A stretch of 64,000 nt of DNA from Panulirus ornatus (taxonomy: Eukaryota > Arthropoda > Malacostraca > Decapoda > Palinuridae): contig NC_092225.1 of NCBI RefSeq assembly GCF_036320965.1, positions 59,578,424 to 59,642,423 of the forward strand, in the 5' to 3' direction. A program made the translations under genes and the position numbers. Each line of letters starts with the position of its first letter. Positions within the stretch are counted from its first letter, which is position 1. Of this stretch, positions 23,351-34,784 are shown in pieces. Below the pieces are notes generated by a model. It was not told the origin of the DNA. It saw nothing but the letters and a program-made list of their open reading frames with translations, and ran no database searches.

Positions 23351-23512
23351 TGATCCTCGCATCTTATGTGGTAGCAATACGGTAAATGAAGAGATATACA
23401 TCAATTCCTAATAAACGAATTGGAAACTTTGACTTATCCTATATATTAGTTAATGTTTTCTAAGTTTTGATTTATGGCATAAGGTTCATTACCATAAGTG
23501 ATATTATATATA

Positions 23513-23567
23513 GATAGATATATATAGATAAATAGATAGATATTTAGATAGATAGATAGATAGGTAG

Positions 23568-23611
<44 letters not shown>
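23513..23611. repeat. Compound (GATA)n / (GT)n microsatellite
   Basis: TATATAGATA, GATAGATAGATA and TTTAGATA units are followed by a GT run (23570-23611). Confidence 0.9.
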
Positions 23612-23613
<2 letters not shown>

Positions 23614-23794
23614 TCGTTGAGAGCAGCAGACGTGGTGAAAACTTTATGCTGAGTATAGGAAAATGAGCCTTTCCATGGAGGGGGTCCAGCCTATTGACGA
23701 TAACCACATGAGAACCCTCAGAGCCACAAGTCGCTGAGGGAGAAGGTTACTCATGTGAGGTAAAAGACTTGGCTCCAGTGCTGGATCCTCGAGT

Positions 23795-24235
23795 GAGGGT
23801 AAGGACTCAATAACACAGTCGACCCTAAAGGTGAGGACAAAGACTCAACATCACAGCCGATCCTACAGTCTAGCACAAAGACTCAACATCACAGCCGACC
23901 CTACAGGTGACGACAAAGACTCAACATCACAGCCGATCCTACAGTCTAGCACAAAGACTCAACACCACAGCCGACCCTACAGGTGACGACAAAGACTCTG
24001 TAACACGGCCGATCCCGCAGGCGAGAGCAGATACTACTGAACGCAGTCGACGCCTCAGGCGAAGACAAAAGACTCAACATTACAGCCGATCCTTCAGGCG
24101 AGAATAAAGTCTTAGCAACACAGCCGATCCTTCAGGCGAGAATAAAGTCTTAGCAACATAGCCGATCCTTCAGGCGAGGACAAAGGCTCAGTAACACAAC
24201 CGATCCTTTAGACGAGGATATAGACTTAGGGACAG
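23795..24235. repeat. 38-bp minisatellite, ~11 copies
   Basis: The unit contains AGACTCAACATCACAGCCG and ATCCTACAG. Best copies are spaced exactly 38 bp. The 3' part diverges to CCTTCAGGCGAGAATAAAG variants. Confidence 0.9.
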
Positions 24236-24769
24236 AGCCATAGCCTCATGTGAAAACTAAGATGAAAACCTCATACTCCTTCATGGGAACCACAGTTCAA
24301 GAGAAGATCGAATGCGATACCTCACACGTAATCATTTCATCCTCTTGATGTGTTATTCTGGTTAAAGAAAAGAAATTAAAACGAATGAGACACTTCTATC
24401 ACTCTGCGAATGAATCTATCACCATTTCCTCTATGGCAAAATGAATAAAAGAGAGAATCCTAAGTCTTCAGCCTCTTAGTCTCCTTCTACTACCACTGAT
24501 GAAAAATTGAAGAAGTTCTCACGGTTAAGAGGCAAAAAAGTAATACTCTAACTCCTCCCAAGATTCTAGGAAAGGTCTTGCCAGATATCACGCGCACCGC
24601 ACCCGCCACCTGGCGCTATAGTCGTGCTGAGGTACCAACTCCGAGTTCTGCCTTCAGGTGGCAGGGATGAATAGCGGGCATTGTGAGCACCATCGAGCCC
24701 TCCCAGGGAGACAAAAGGGAGACGGTGTGGCTGTGTGAGGATCCTGTCGGTGTCAGACGATGGCTAGAG
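24236..24769. other. Unassigned sequence
   Basis: No motif assigned. It lies between two minisatellites. Confidence 0.4.
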
Positions 24770-25245
24770 TTCCTATGGTCCCAGTATACAAAAGATCCTG
24801 CAGGACGATGGAAGTCCCTCTGGTCCCAGTACACAAAGGTTGTGTTGGATAAAGAAAACCCTCTGGTCCCAGTACACAAAAGATCCCGCTCTATGATAAA
24901 GTTCTCTGGTCCCAGTACACAAAAGATCCCGCCGGATGATAAAGCTCTCTGGTCCCAGTACACAAAAGATCCCGCCGGATGATAAAGCTCTCTGGTCCCA
25001 GTACACAAAAGATCCCGCCGGATGATAAAGCTCTCTGGTCCCAGTACACAAAAGATCCCGCTGTATGATAAAGTTCTCTGGTCCCAGTACACAAAAGATC
25101 CCGCTATATGATAAAGTTCTCTGGTCCCAGTACACAAAAGATCCCGCCGGATGATAAAGCTCACTGGTTCCAGTACACAAAAGATCCCGCCGGATGACAT
25201 ACTCCTCTGGTCCCAGTACACAAAAGATCCCGCTGGACGACTGAA
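24770..25245. repeat. 43-bp minisatellite, ~11 copies
   Basis: The unit contains CTCTGGTCCCAGTACACAAA, then AGATCCCGCCGGATGATAAAG. The period is 43 bp in the central copies. The minus strand is stop-free in all three frames (213, 174 and 67 codons), producing a 43-residue super-repeat (SFVYWDQR, IFCVLGPE and LLCTGTRE blocks). Openness in every frame of one strand points to a stop-free satellite, not a protein. Confidence 0.9.
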
Positions 25246-25850
25246 TCCCAATTCCACTACACACTAGAGACGCAGTGGTAACTTCCTTACTAAGCATTAG
25301 ACTTCAGTATCACGTATGCCAACGGCAAGTATGGGAGATCGCCTCTCATTCTACAACTCTCGTCGAAGACCTAAATATATACGAGCACTGTAGTCATTTC
25401 CCTCGTAACTACGACACCAACAGGATTGAAGAGGCACCTCCAACACTCACCAGTTCCCGCGACAGTTGACGGCATGATTCAGAAAATCCCTTTGAAACCT
25501 CTCCTTCAACTGGCGGGAATGCATGAACGTTTCTGGCGTAACAGATGATACATATAAACCCGCGGGTCTGATGGTCGTATTTTTCCTAACACAACACACA
25601 CACTCAGGGCCAACAACCACAGTGCAACAGCGGCAACCATCCGAGTGAGCGTGTTTTAATCTAACTACCGATGGTTATCTGCCGCCCTGTATAATGCGAC
25701 ACAGAATTCCACAGATGGCTGGATCCAGAGACGGTCGGGAACCTCCCTACAACTGGCCGACACAATATCCTCCTCTTCATAAAACAAGCCGAATCTCTCT
25801 CGACTTCCTGAACGGCCTCGCCTCCAGACACCTCTGGCACAGAACAGAGA
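25246..25850. other. Unassigned sequence
   Basis: No motif assigned. Confidence 0.4.

Positions 25851-25921
<71 letters not shown>
25851..25921. repeat. (CT)n microsatellite
   Basis: A CT run with a single TTCT break. Confidence 0.95.
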
Positions 25922-25922
<1 letters not shown>

Positions 25923-26568
25923 CCCACCCCTTCCCCCTCCTCCCTTTCACCAGGAACGTTGGCATCACGAAACACTCCAGTAAACCCTAAAGAGAATCAT
26001 TATACGAATCATAGGCCTTCCACAACCCGGGTACAAGCCGCTACAAACCCGTCATAATGAGGGGGGCACTCCCTACCTATCTCTGCTTACGGTCCGTCAC
26101 CCACAGGGGGAACCATAGCAGCAAAAGCTGCTGGTGGAGGTGGTGGTGGTGGAGGTGGTCACAGATAACAAATCTACGTACATCCTTTTGTGTACGCCTG
26201 CCGATGACGCCAGCCTTGCAGACGTAAACACACACTCATTCGTACAGATCGTCTCCTCGAGCTGGTAAGAACTCGCTCTTCCTGAGGGATCAGACTGGGG
26301 TGCTCAAAGGACCATGGATTACCATGAGTCGTCTCTCTAGACTTCTCAACCTCTTTGGGATAGTTACTGTATATATTCGTGTTTGGGTCAAGCATCTGGC
26401 AGCACATTACGGATGTGGCACAAGGAAGTAGAGGAGACAGCAGTTAAAGACGATCTTTTCGTTTGAATACTGACAGGGAACAGCTTACGGGACTCGGAAA
26501 GATATCTATAGATAAGTAGTTAGAGAGATAGAAGGATACAAAATGACAGATCCAAATATAAACAGACA

Positions 26569-26569
<1 letters not shown>
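25922..26569. other. Unassigned sequence
   Basis: Contains a short GGTGGTGGTGGTGGAGGTGG run at ~26.14 kb; otherwise nothing is recognised. Confidence 0.4.

Positions 26570-26638
<69 letters not shown>
26570..26638. repeat. (TA)n microsatellite
   Basis: Uninterrupted TA run. Confidence 0.95.
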
Positions 26639-26642
<4 letters not shown>

Positions 26643-26828
26643 AAAGATAATGAGACACTCAAATAGACAGATGGACATAGATCAACCAGGCAAAACATAA
26701 AGTAACTATGCCAGTTGTAGTGTCGTTCACAGACTCTGCTCCTCCTCGCCTCGTACCCCACTGTGTCCTCTACATGAGCAGTAATACTGGTAATAGTGTT
26801 ATAGACAACGACTATAGTTATCGTAACG

Positions 26829-26889
<61 letters not shown>

Positions 26890-27090
26890 TAATAATAACA
26901 ACAATAATAATAACAATAATAACAATAATAATATCAATAATGATAATGATAATAATAATAATGATAATAATATTCAGAATAACAATCATGATAATAATAA
27001 TGATAATAATGATAATTATGATAATAATAATAATAATAATGATAATAATGATGATAATAGAATAATAACAATAATAATGATAATATAAAT
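26829..27090. repeat. Imperfect (AAT)n trinucleotide array
   Basis: AATAAT repeats with GAT, AAC and CAA interruptions. Frames read as Asn/Asp runs on the plus strand and Ile/Tyr runs on the minus strand, including a spurious 219-codon frame. Confidence 0.95.
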
Positions 27091-27329
27091 CGGTCAATAG
27101 CATCTTTGGGAAACATATGATAATAAAGTAAAGATAAATACATTAAGTTGTGTCCGAGACTCAATCAATTCAAAAAGCCTAGAAATGGCGAGAGAATCTA
27201 AGATGGAATCCTCCCTTAACGGTATCTGGCACTGCATAACAAATGACAGTGTACTGTGAACCTTTCATTCTTATACCATAGAGGTATCGAAGATCCTTAG
27301 TAAGAGCTTCTTTTTTTCTTATTCCATTA

Positions 27330-27660
27330 CCCTGGTAAACCGTCTGAGGGCTGGGAACCTTTTGTTACGTTACGATGTATGGAAATTGTTTGGTAACCTT
27401 TTGTTCCATTCTTGAATGGATATATAGACTTTTGGGTAACGGGAACCTTTTGCCCCATTATCAAATACGTAAACGAAATGTTGGGTAAGATGAACCTTTC
27501 ACCCCATTATGAAACAAATGGTAGACTTTTGGGTAATGGACACCACATGCCCCATTACCAAATAAGTATGTTCATTAATGGGTGATAGGAACCTTTTGTC
27601 CCATTCCCAGATAAGTTCATAAATGTCTGTGTATTGGAAACTTTATAGAGATATGGAATA
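27330..27660. repeat. Diverged ~49-bp tandem repeat, ~6-7 copies
   Basis: GGGAACCTTTTGCCCCATTA blocks recur at about 27356, 27395, 27444, 27493 and 27590 (spacing 39, 49, 49, then ~97, which spans one mutated copy). Confidence 0.75.
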
Positions 27661-28315
27661 CCATTAAGTCATAAGGAGCATCTTGCTCCATAAACGCACG
27701 AGAGGACACACATTCTGCCACTCAATACACTTTCTAAAAACTAAAGAAAAAGAAGCAAGGGTTTCTGCTGTGTCTCCCAACCTTGGATTTTTCTCTGTTC
27801 CTCACATGCTTATTATTAAGGTCAGTTACACAATCACTGTGATGGAATACGATTAATATGAATGCCTTTCCTAAAGATCCTATACAAGAAACAGGCAATT
27901 TATTTTGAAATCTTTCCTTGTGTCTGAAAACCTATGATTTATACGTTTCTTTTCATACACTTAATTCATTTCTGATTATGTTAAAGTATTCCATATTTTT
28001 TAAGCACATATTGATTTCGTTCTTAATGAAATGTTCATTAAGACCCTGATTTCACACATTCAATATATTTCAGATTACGTCGAAGAAGAACTCATTTTTA
28101 AAGTACATATCGATTCTGTCATATCGAAATGTTCATTACTATCTTGTGAAATAGATAATCTAAGTTTTGTTCACATATTCCTTTGCATTATAATTCTCCA
28201 ACTCTTGCCTTCACGCCTTCTCATTTATTTTTCTCATTTTTACTGTGAAAGTTTATAAATTCCAGTTGAATTCAAGCACAAGAGAGATGTCTGACCCTCC
28301 CCGCCCCCCCAGACA
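27661..28315. other. Unassigned AT-rich sequence
   Basis: Contains a loose duplication around 27.93-28.15 kb (ATTCATTTCTGATTATG / ATATTTCAGATTACG, and CATATTGATTTCGTTCTTAA / CATATCGATTCTGTCATATC). No coding signature. Confidence 0.4.
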
Positions 28316-28341
28316 ACACACACACACACACACACACACAC
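28316..28341. repeat. (CA)n microsatellite, short
   Basis: About 12 CA units directly at the 3' end of the minus-strand LINE-A copy. Confidence 0.9.
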
Positions 28342-29402
28342 GTATATTTATTTTATCATACTTTGTCGCTGTCTCCCGCGTTAGCGAGGTAGCGCAAGGA
28401 AACAGACGAAAGAACGGCCCAACCCACCCATATACACATGTATATACATAAACGCCCACACACACACACATACATACCTATACATTTCAACGTATACATA
28501 CATATACATATATACACATGTACATATTCATAAATGCTGCCTTCATCCATTCCCGCCGCCACCCTGCCACACATGAAATGGCACCCCCTCCCCCCGCGTT
28601 CGCGCGAGGTAGCGCTAGGAAAAGACAACAAAGGCCACATTCGTTCACACTCAGTCTCTAGCTGTCATGTGTAATGCACCAAAACCACAGCTCCCTTTCC
28701 ATAATCAGGCCCCACAAAACTTTCCAGACGCTTCACATGCCCTGGTTCAATCCATTGACCACGTCAACCCCGGTATACCATATCATTCCAATTCACTCTG
28801 TTCCTTGCACGCCTTTCACCCTCCTATATTTTCAGGCCTCGATCGCTCAAAATCTTTTTCACTCCATCTTTACACCTCCAATTTGGTCTCCTACTTCTCC
28901 GCGTTCCCTCCACCTCTGACACATATATCCTCTTTTTCAATCTTTCCTCATTCATTCTCTCCATGTGACCAAACCATTTCAATACACTCTCTTCTGCTCT
29001 CTCAACCACACACTTTTTATTACCACACATCTCTCTTACTCTTTCATTACTTATTCGATCAAACCACCTCACACCACATATTGTCCTCAAACATCTCATT
29101 TCCAACACATCTATCCTCCTCCGCACAATTCTATCTATGGCCCATGCCTCGCAACCATATAACATTGTTGGAACTACTATTCCTTCAAACATACTCAGTT
29201 TTGCTCTTCGGGTTAACGTTCTCGCCTTCCATACATTCTTCAACGTTTCCAGAACCTTCGCCCCCTCCCCCACCCTGTGACTCACTTCCGCTTCCATGGT
29301 TCCATCCGCTGCTAAATCCACTCCAAGGTATCTAAAACACCTAACTTCCTCCAGTTTTTGTCCATTCAAACTTACCTTCCAATAGTATACACCAGAACGC
29401 AC
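28342..29402 (-). mobile_element. LINE-A non-LTR retrotransposon, RT C-terminal fragment with long 3' UTR
   Basis: This is the best preserved copy. A 192-codon minus-strand frame (29402-28824) reads KVSLNGQKLEEVRCFRYLG, VDLAADGTMEAEVSHRV, VVPTMLYGCEAWAIDR, RRRIDVLEMRCLRTICGV, then WFGHMERMNEERLKKRIYV and EGTRRSRRPNWRCKDG. That corresponds to the RT thumb and C-terminal domain, downstream of the catalytic FADD box, which is absent. The frame stays open into the LSDRGLKI tail. The 3' UTR (28342-28820) includes two copies of the tail core (near 28595 and 28371) and ends in an A/T-rich tail. It is 5'-truncated. Its open frame makes it probably the youngest LINE-A insertion here. Confidence 0.9.
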
Positions 29403-30149
29403 AAATAACAGGTCAAGCCCTGAATAATTGTATATACTCTGAAATTTACTGTCTCCTTTCTTATGCTATCTTCTCATGACGTCTCAATAAACTTCCTTAT
29501 CCCATCTATATCTCTCCCCATGCATGTCTTAGTATCCCTCATCACACCCACTCTTCCCACACAAGCACCTCACCAGCAGCAGCAGCAACAGCGGCGGGAG
29601 CAGAAGCCACAAGTGTCGCCCTTGTGTAATGCCGTGAGCGCAGAGCTAACACGGGGCTGCCCCAGCGGGCGGAGGTGCTCTAACATGCTCCACCAGTCGA
29701 ACTGCCCTTTAAATGGCCCTAAATGACCATATATCGCTTACCTTACTAGCCCCCGGCACGCAGCTGCTGCTACCTGCTTAATTGGAGAGGGAGATGATGA
29801 GGGTCTGGGGTGAAATTGTGGTGCAGCAGTGAACGACTACGGGAGGAAGGAGAGGCCGGACGGAATATGGCCTTCAGTAATTGAGAGACCTGAACGTCGG
29901 GGTCGATGCTTAATATGGGAGTCAGCGGGAGGTCGTCAGGGGTGTAGAGAGAAGAAACTTGTCTCTCATCTCCACGTCAGAATGATCAAATCCATCATAG
30001 TAACGACTGACGTGGTTGTAGAAAAAAACACAAAAAACGAGCGTTTATAACATGAGTATCCTAACACTCAGTGAAGTATTTCAATTTCTAAAAGAGGGAA
30101 CAGAAGAAGGAGTCGGGCAGGGAGTGCTTATCCTCCTCGAGGGCTCTGG
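29403..30149. other. Unassigned sequence
   Basis: A short (CAG)n at 29573-29592. GC-rich around 29.6-29.7 kb with no coding signature I can name. Confidence 0.4.
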
Positions 30150-31090
30150 CTAGGGTGTGTAGATGTAAACAAGACGAGAAGAAAGAAGAAACAGGCAGAT
30201 TGTTTGAGGAAAGAAACCTGGATGTTCTGGCTCCGAGTGAAACAAAGCTCGATAGTTAACGTGAGTAATGGTTTGTAAATGTCATAGGAGTAAAGTCAAG
30301 GGTTTGTGAGAGGACAAGACCTAAGGAAGGAGTAGCACTACTACTGACAGGAGTTGGAGTGTATGATAGAGTGTAAGGAAGTATATTCTAGACTGATGTG
30401 GGTACAACTGAAAGTGGATAGCGAGAGATGGGTAATCAAAGGTACTTATGTACCTGGCCACGTGAAAAAAGATTATGAGAGGCAAGTGTTTTGGGAGCAG
30501 CTGTGTCACCATTTTTGATGTAAGAGACCGGGTATTAGTCATGGGTGATTTAAATGCGAAGGTAAGTAAAGTAGCAGTTGAGAGTATAATTGGGAGTACA
30601 GGGTATTTAGAATTATGAATGGAAATGGTGAAAAACTTATGGAGTTGTGTATTGAAAAAGAACTGGTGATTGGGAACTCTTGGTTTAAAAAGAAGAATAT
30701 GAATGTGAGTAGTGAAGGTGGTCAGCGGGCATTGTTGGATAACGAAAGAATGGAGGAAACCAAGGAGAGGTTGATAATACGGAATGAAAAAGGCTTTGAG
30801 TGCTCGGGGTCTGAACAAGCAGGCAAGTGTGAGGTGTGAATGAAATAGAACGAATTGGAGCAATATGGTATACAGGGGGCGACGAGCTGTCAATGGGCCG
30901 AACCAGGGCAAACGTAGAGGTAAGAGGAAACCATGGGAAGATCTGCGGGGCCTGGTTGAGGAAAGGGTGCTCCGGTTTTGGTATAGTACATGACAGCTGA
31001 AGAGTGAATGCCAGCGATTGAGGCCGCTTTTCGTCAGTTCCTGGTGCTACCTCGTTATCGTAGGAAATGGCGAACAAGTAAAAAGATATA
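30150..31090 (+). mobile_element. LINE-A, APE endonuclease segment fused to its 3' UTR (internally deleted)
   Basis: In shifting frames the plus strand reads LFEERNLDVLAPSETKL (the endonuclease ETK motif), RPKEGVALLLTGVGVYD, then WVIKGTYVPGHVKKDYERQV and, at 30544-30564, GDLNAKV (the GDxN motif). A frame at 30615-30839 continues with GEKLMELCIEKELVIGNSWF and GGQRALLDNERMEETKERL. At about 30.78 kb it jumps directly into the 3' end of the element (EKGFECSGSEQAGKCEV, then the GTACATGACAGCTGAAGAGT 3' UTR block). The whole RT domain is missing. The tail core CTACCTCGTTATCGTAGGA ends the copy. Confidence 0.8.
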
Positions 31091-31564
31091 TGCATATATT
31101 AGATAGAAAAGATACAAGAATCACTACAAAAACGAATTCTACGCCAACCAGTTATGAATACTGTATACTCGGAATATCTTTATAATCAACTCAAAAACTT
31201 TGCTTGGAGAAGACACTTACCCAACATGAAATGATCATCTGTGTAGATGTTAGTCAGTTTACAGAACGTGGAGGTCTAATGTCATGTAAGGTAAGGCAAG
31301 ATTGATGTCCAGGCTCGAGGGCGACGCTTGAGGTGCTGGAAAGGCAGTTAGTTGATTAGTCGTCACTATGTCCTTGGTAATCCTAAGCGTCGTGGTTAGG
31401 ATTAAGGACACGTTTGACCCACAGGCCAGGAAACTCCGAGTCCAGTGGGATGGCAAAAGTCTCAGTAATCCAGACAGTTGTACGTGTGGCTTATTTCGAG
31501 TCTTCATCGTCTGTACATCCCTGACACATACTCTGTGTCATTTACGAAGGGTCTCATCGAGGTC
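31091..31564. other. Unassigned sequence
   Basis: No motif assigned. Confidence 0.4.
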
Positions 31565-31637
<73 letters not shown>

Positions 31638-31652
31638 CGTGTGTGTGTGTAA
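31565..31652. repeat. (GT)n microsatellite
   Basis: A GT run with a TTTG and a GC interruption. Confidence 0.95.
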
Positions 31653-32489
31653 TCGCACACGAGGCGCTACCCATTTGCCTAAAGTTAGACCGTGATACCG
31701 TCAAAGGTACATAGCGAAGCCATCAAGTCTGAGGGCACTGGGTTCTCCCTGATCTGAACATCTGGCTATGGCCAGGCATTTCTTCGAGAACCAACGAAGT
31801 TTGCGCATCTCCTGTCCCATCCATCAGAACTACCGCATCTCAGACCATGGAAACCTTACTGGCTAAGCTTCTCTCCTCCGCAAACACACTCATTACCAAC
31901 GTGGATCGGGTAAGCGAGGGGAAGAGCTGTAGCTATACGGAGGGAAATGCTGGTCGAGCCAGGTGAAAAGCGAAAAGGAAACCTTCAACATGAGAGGTAC
32001 TTGACGCCAAGAAACGGGCTTTCTCTTTTAAGGGATAAGGGTCACATGTAGCACGGCATCCGTGGACTGCACATCTATGGGGTGTTCCCTGCCAGTTTAT
32101 GTTCGTCGTAAAGGGGCTTCATGCTCTCCCCTGGAGTTGACACCAATTAAGCTACGATCCCACCTGCTTGCTTTACTCTTATGGAGAGACAGGAGAAACG
32201 GAGGAAGACAACGAAAAGGTCGGAATCAACGATGCCAGAGGATCTACGAACACTAGAGCCAAACCAGGTTGACAAGGAGGTTCACTCTACCTCAAGTGGG
32301 ATTCCCTATAGAGACAGTTCGTGCCTTTCTGAAAGGCAGACCTCAGTGGCCTTATCATCATTCGTGAGTCTGTACGTATCAGTGAGCAACTTAGAGTTAT
32401 ACTGTAAATATGTATATGTAGAGTCAAACTGCTTATTAATTCATTCTCATACGAAGGTCTGTATGTTTATACAAATATCCAATTATAAA
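31653..32489. other. Unassigned sequence
   Basis: No motif assigned. The 123-codon frame at 32181-32552 runs into the CA array and is not convincing. Confidence 0.4.
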
Positions 32490-32494
32490 CACAC

Positions 32495-32554
<60 letters not shown>

Positions 32555-32600
32555 ACACACACACACACACACACACTACACACACACACACATACACACA

Positions 32601-32632
<32 letters not shown>

Positions 32633-32633
32633 T

Positions 32634-32702
<69 letters not shown>
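32490..32702. repeat. Composite (CA)n-(TA)n microsatellite
   Basis: A ~160-bp CA run with several TACACA and TAAACA interruptions passes directly into a TA run (32650-32702). Confidence 0.95.
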
Positions 32703-32706
<4 letters not shown>

Positions 32707-33489
32707 CTCTTACATTCTCCTTCAAAATCAGAAGCATCTAACAATCCCTTGAATGAAACAACTTCATCATGGCCACACCATAGGGGAAGATGTCTGCTAT
32801 CATCACTAATGTTATCGGAGTCGTTATCAAAACCTCTTTGCATGTTAGTTTCACCGTAAAGACCCCCTGGTCTGTCTCTCTCTCTCTTTCACTCCCTCCC
32901 TCCCGCTACCTCTAGCCCACCTACCCACCTCCCTACCTACCTACCTACCTACGGTGAAATGTTCAGAAAGTCAAGTATGCAAATCATTTAAACTACCCAA
33001 GCCCGTAAGATGTTAAGCGAGAGGGTGTACATTGCAAGCGGTTGGATTAAGGAGGAGGAGGAGGAAGAGGAGGAGCAGCGGTTAAGATAAAGTTGGATAA
33101 ACGGAGGAGAATATTAAAGGAAAAGAGAAGGCAAAAGTAAGAAAAGGGAGAGTAATGTGTTTGAGGACTCGCCTGCTATATGATACCATGGTCATAAGAG
33201 TATACAGAGGTTACTTCAACAAGACATTAGAGAGTGATCTCACAGTCACTAGGGAAGGGAGGCGGCAGCTGACCTGGACCAGCCTTGATATACTGAACCG
33301 AGGGATCCTGGGTCCTGGAAACCATAGGAGGTCCAGAGGGGTAACTAATTGAAGAGATAAAACAGACGAGTTATTGAGATAAGGGTAGGAACTGTAGTGA
33401 AGGAAACATAATACCAACATTACTCACATGAAAATCCCATATTCTATGACGCAAGATTATGATTTTACAGCAGGTGCTTGGCCTCATTG
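32703..33489. other. Unassigned, with small simple repeats
   Basis: A (CCTA)n run at ~32.93-32.95 kb and a (GGA)n run at ~33.05-33.08 kb; otherwise no motif. Confidence 0.45.
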
Positions 33490-33760
33490 AACTCAGCGGA
33501 ACGACCCTTCTAGGACACGACAGGACGACCCATAAGGAAAACCAAACGACCCTTTGAGAACGGCGGTACGACTATTGGGCACAAGGGCACGAGCCTTGTG
33601 TATGGTGGTCTAGCCTTTGGCCATACCCTTGAGGGACTCGTCAGGGATAAAGCCATCACGCCATCGTACCCAAGAGTCGTAATGTCTTGCTCAAGGATCA
33701 CACAGTCGCCCACAAAGGGTCGTACAGTCGTGCTCAAGTGGTTAAAGACCAACTTACTTA
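33490..33760. repeat. CGAC-rich ~22-bp minisatellite, head-to-head arrangement, locus 1
   Basis: The left part has the motif as ACGACCCTTTGAGAACGGCG. The right part has its reverse complement type, GGTCGTACAGTCGTGCTCAA. The switch is near 33.59-33.64 kb. The same motif pair in the same order recurs at 55.35-55.74 kb. Copies are strongly diverged. Confidence 0.7.
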
Positions 33761-34016
33761 CACGTTCAAAAGACTGTCATTTAATTTGTTTAAAGATATA
33801 TTTCCTAGTCTCCCTTATTTCGTATAAGAGTATCTTTATGTGTGAATCAAATGTACGAGATTTGATAGAGACAGTAAGGCCAAACGGGTAGACTTAGAAT
33901 ATAATATAGCTTGTATATAAAATTAGAAGAAAATACGTTTAGCTTTGCATTATGTTATAACTTGGGGGTAGCTAGATTACCATAAATATCCTAAGCTACG
34001 TGGAATGTGAAATACA

Positions 34017-34044
34017 CAGACACAGACAGACACAGACAGACACA

Positions 34045-34089
<45 letters not shown>

Positions 34090-34104
34090 GCGCGCGCACA
34101 CATA

Positions 34105-34176
<72 letters not shown>

Positions 34177-34185
34177 CATATAATC
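34017..34185. repeat. Composite (CAGA)n/(CA)n/(CG)/(TA)n microsatellite
   Basis: ACAGACACAGAC units, a CA run, a short CGCGCG, then a long TA run (34108-34172). Confidence 0.95.
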
Positions 34186-34428
34186 ATTTTTTCTATACAT
34201 ATTCGCCATTTCCCGCGTTAGCGAGGTAGAATTAAGAACAGAGGACTGAGCCTAAGAGGTAAAATCCTCACTTCGACCCCTTCTGTGTTCCTTCATTTGG
34301 GAAGTTAAAAACTGGAGGGGAGGATTTCCAGCCTCCACCCCTCCCCTTGCTCCCTCCCATTTTAGTCGCCTTCTACGACATGCAGGGAATACGTGGGAAG
34401 TATTCTTTCTCGCCTATCCCCAGGGATG

Positions 34429-34430
<2 letters not shown>
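34186..34430 (-). mobile_element. SINE-like ~245-bp element, copy 2
   Basis: Same element as at 18.4 and 61.7 kb. The plus strand reads TTCGCCATTTCCCGCGTTAG at the left edge and ATTCTTTCTCGCCTATCCCC at the right edge. (TA)n flanks it on both sides. The tail core has one difference (GGTAGAATTAAG for GGTAGCGTTAAG). Confidence 0.85.

Positions 34431-34495
<65 letters not shown>
34431..34495. repeat. (TA)n microsatellite
   Basis: TA run at the 5' edge (element sense) of the SINE-like copy. Confidence 0.95.
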
Positions 34496-34499
<4 letters not shown>

Positions 34500-34596
34500 G
34501 TAATAAGATGTAGAATAGCATGAAAATACACTGTACCCTAAGATCATAAACTTACAGAAAAGCCTTTCTGTGTACCAGAGATTCTATAAAATAGTA

Positions 34597-34677
<81 letters not shown>
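34597..34677. repeat. (CT)n microsatellite
   Basis: A CT run with one TTTC break. Confidence 0.95.
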
Positions 34678-34678
<1 letters not shown>

Positions 34679-34707
34679 GTAGTAAGCAGCCACCGACCAG
34701 GGAGGTG

Positions 34708-34708
<1 letters not shown>

Positions 34709-34783
<75 letters not shown>
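34709..34783. repeat. (TA)n microsatellite
   Basis: TA run directly before the Penelope-like segment. Confidence 0.95.

Positions 34784-34784
<1 letters not shown>

Noticed and set aside
23795..24235. CRISPR-like or tRNA-array origin of the 38-bp repeats
   Set aside because: There is no constant repeat alternating with unique spacers; whole units are repeated with gradual divergence.
24616..25257. 213-codon minus-strand repetitive frame (VYWDQR / CVLGPE repeats)
   Set aside because: Produced by a stop-free 43-bp unit, and a second frame of the same strand is equally open (174 codons).
26444..27103. 219-codon minus-strand frame rich in Ile
   Set aside because: Translation of (AAT)n and (TA)n simple repeats.
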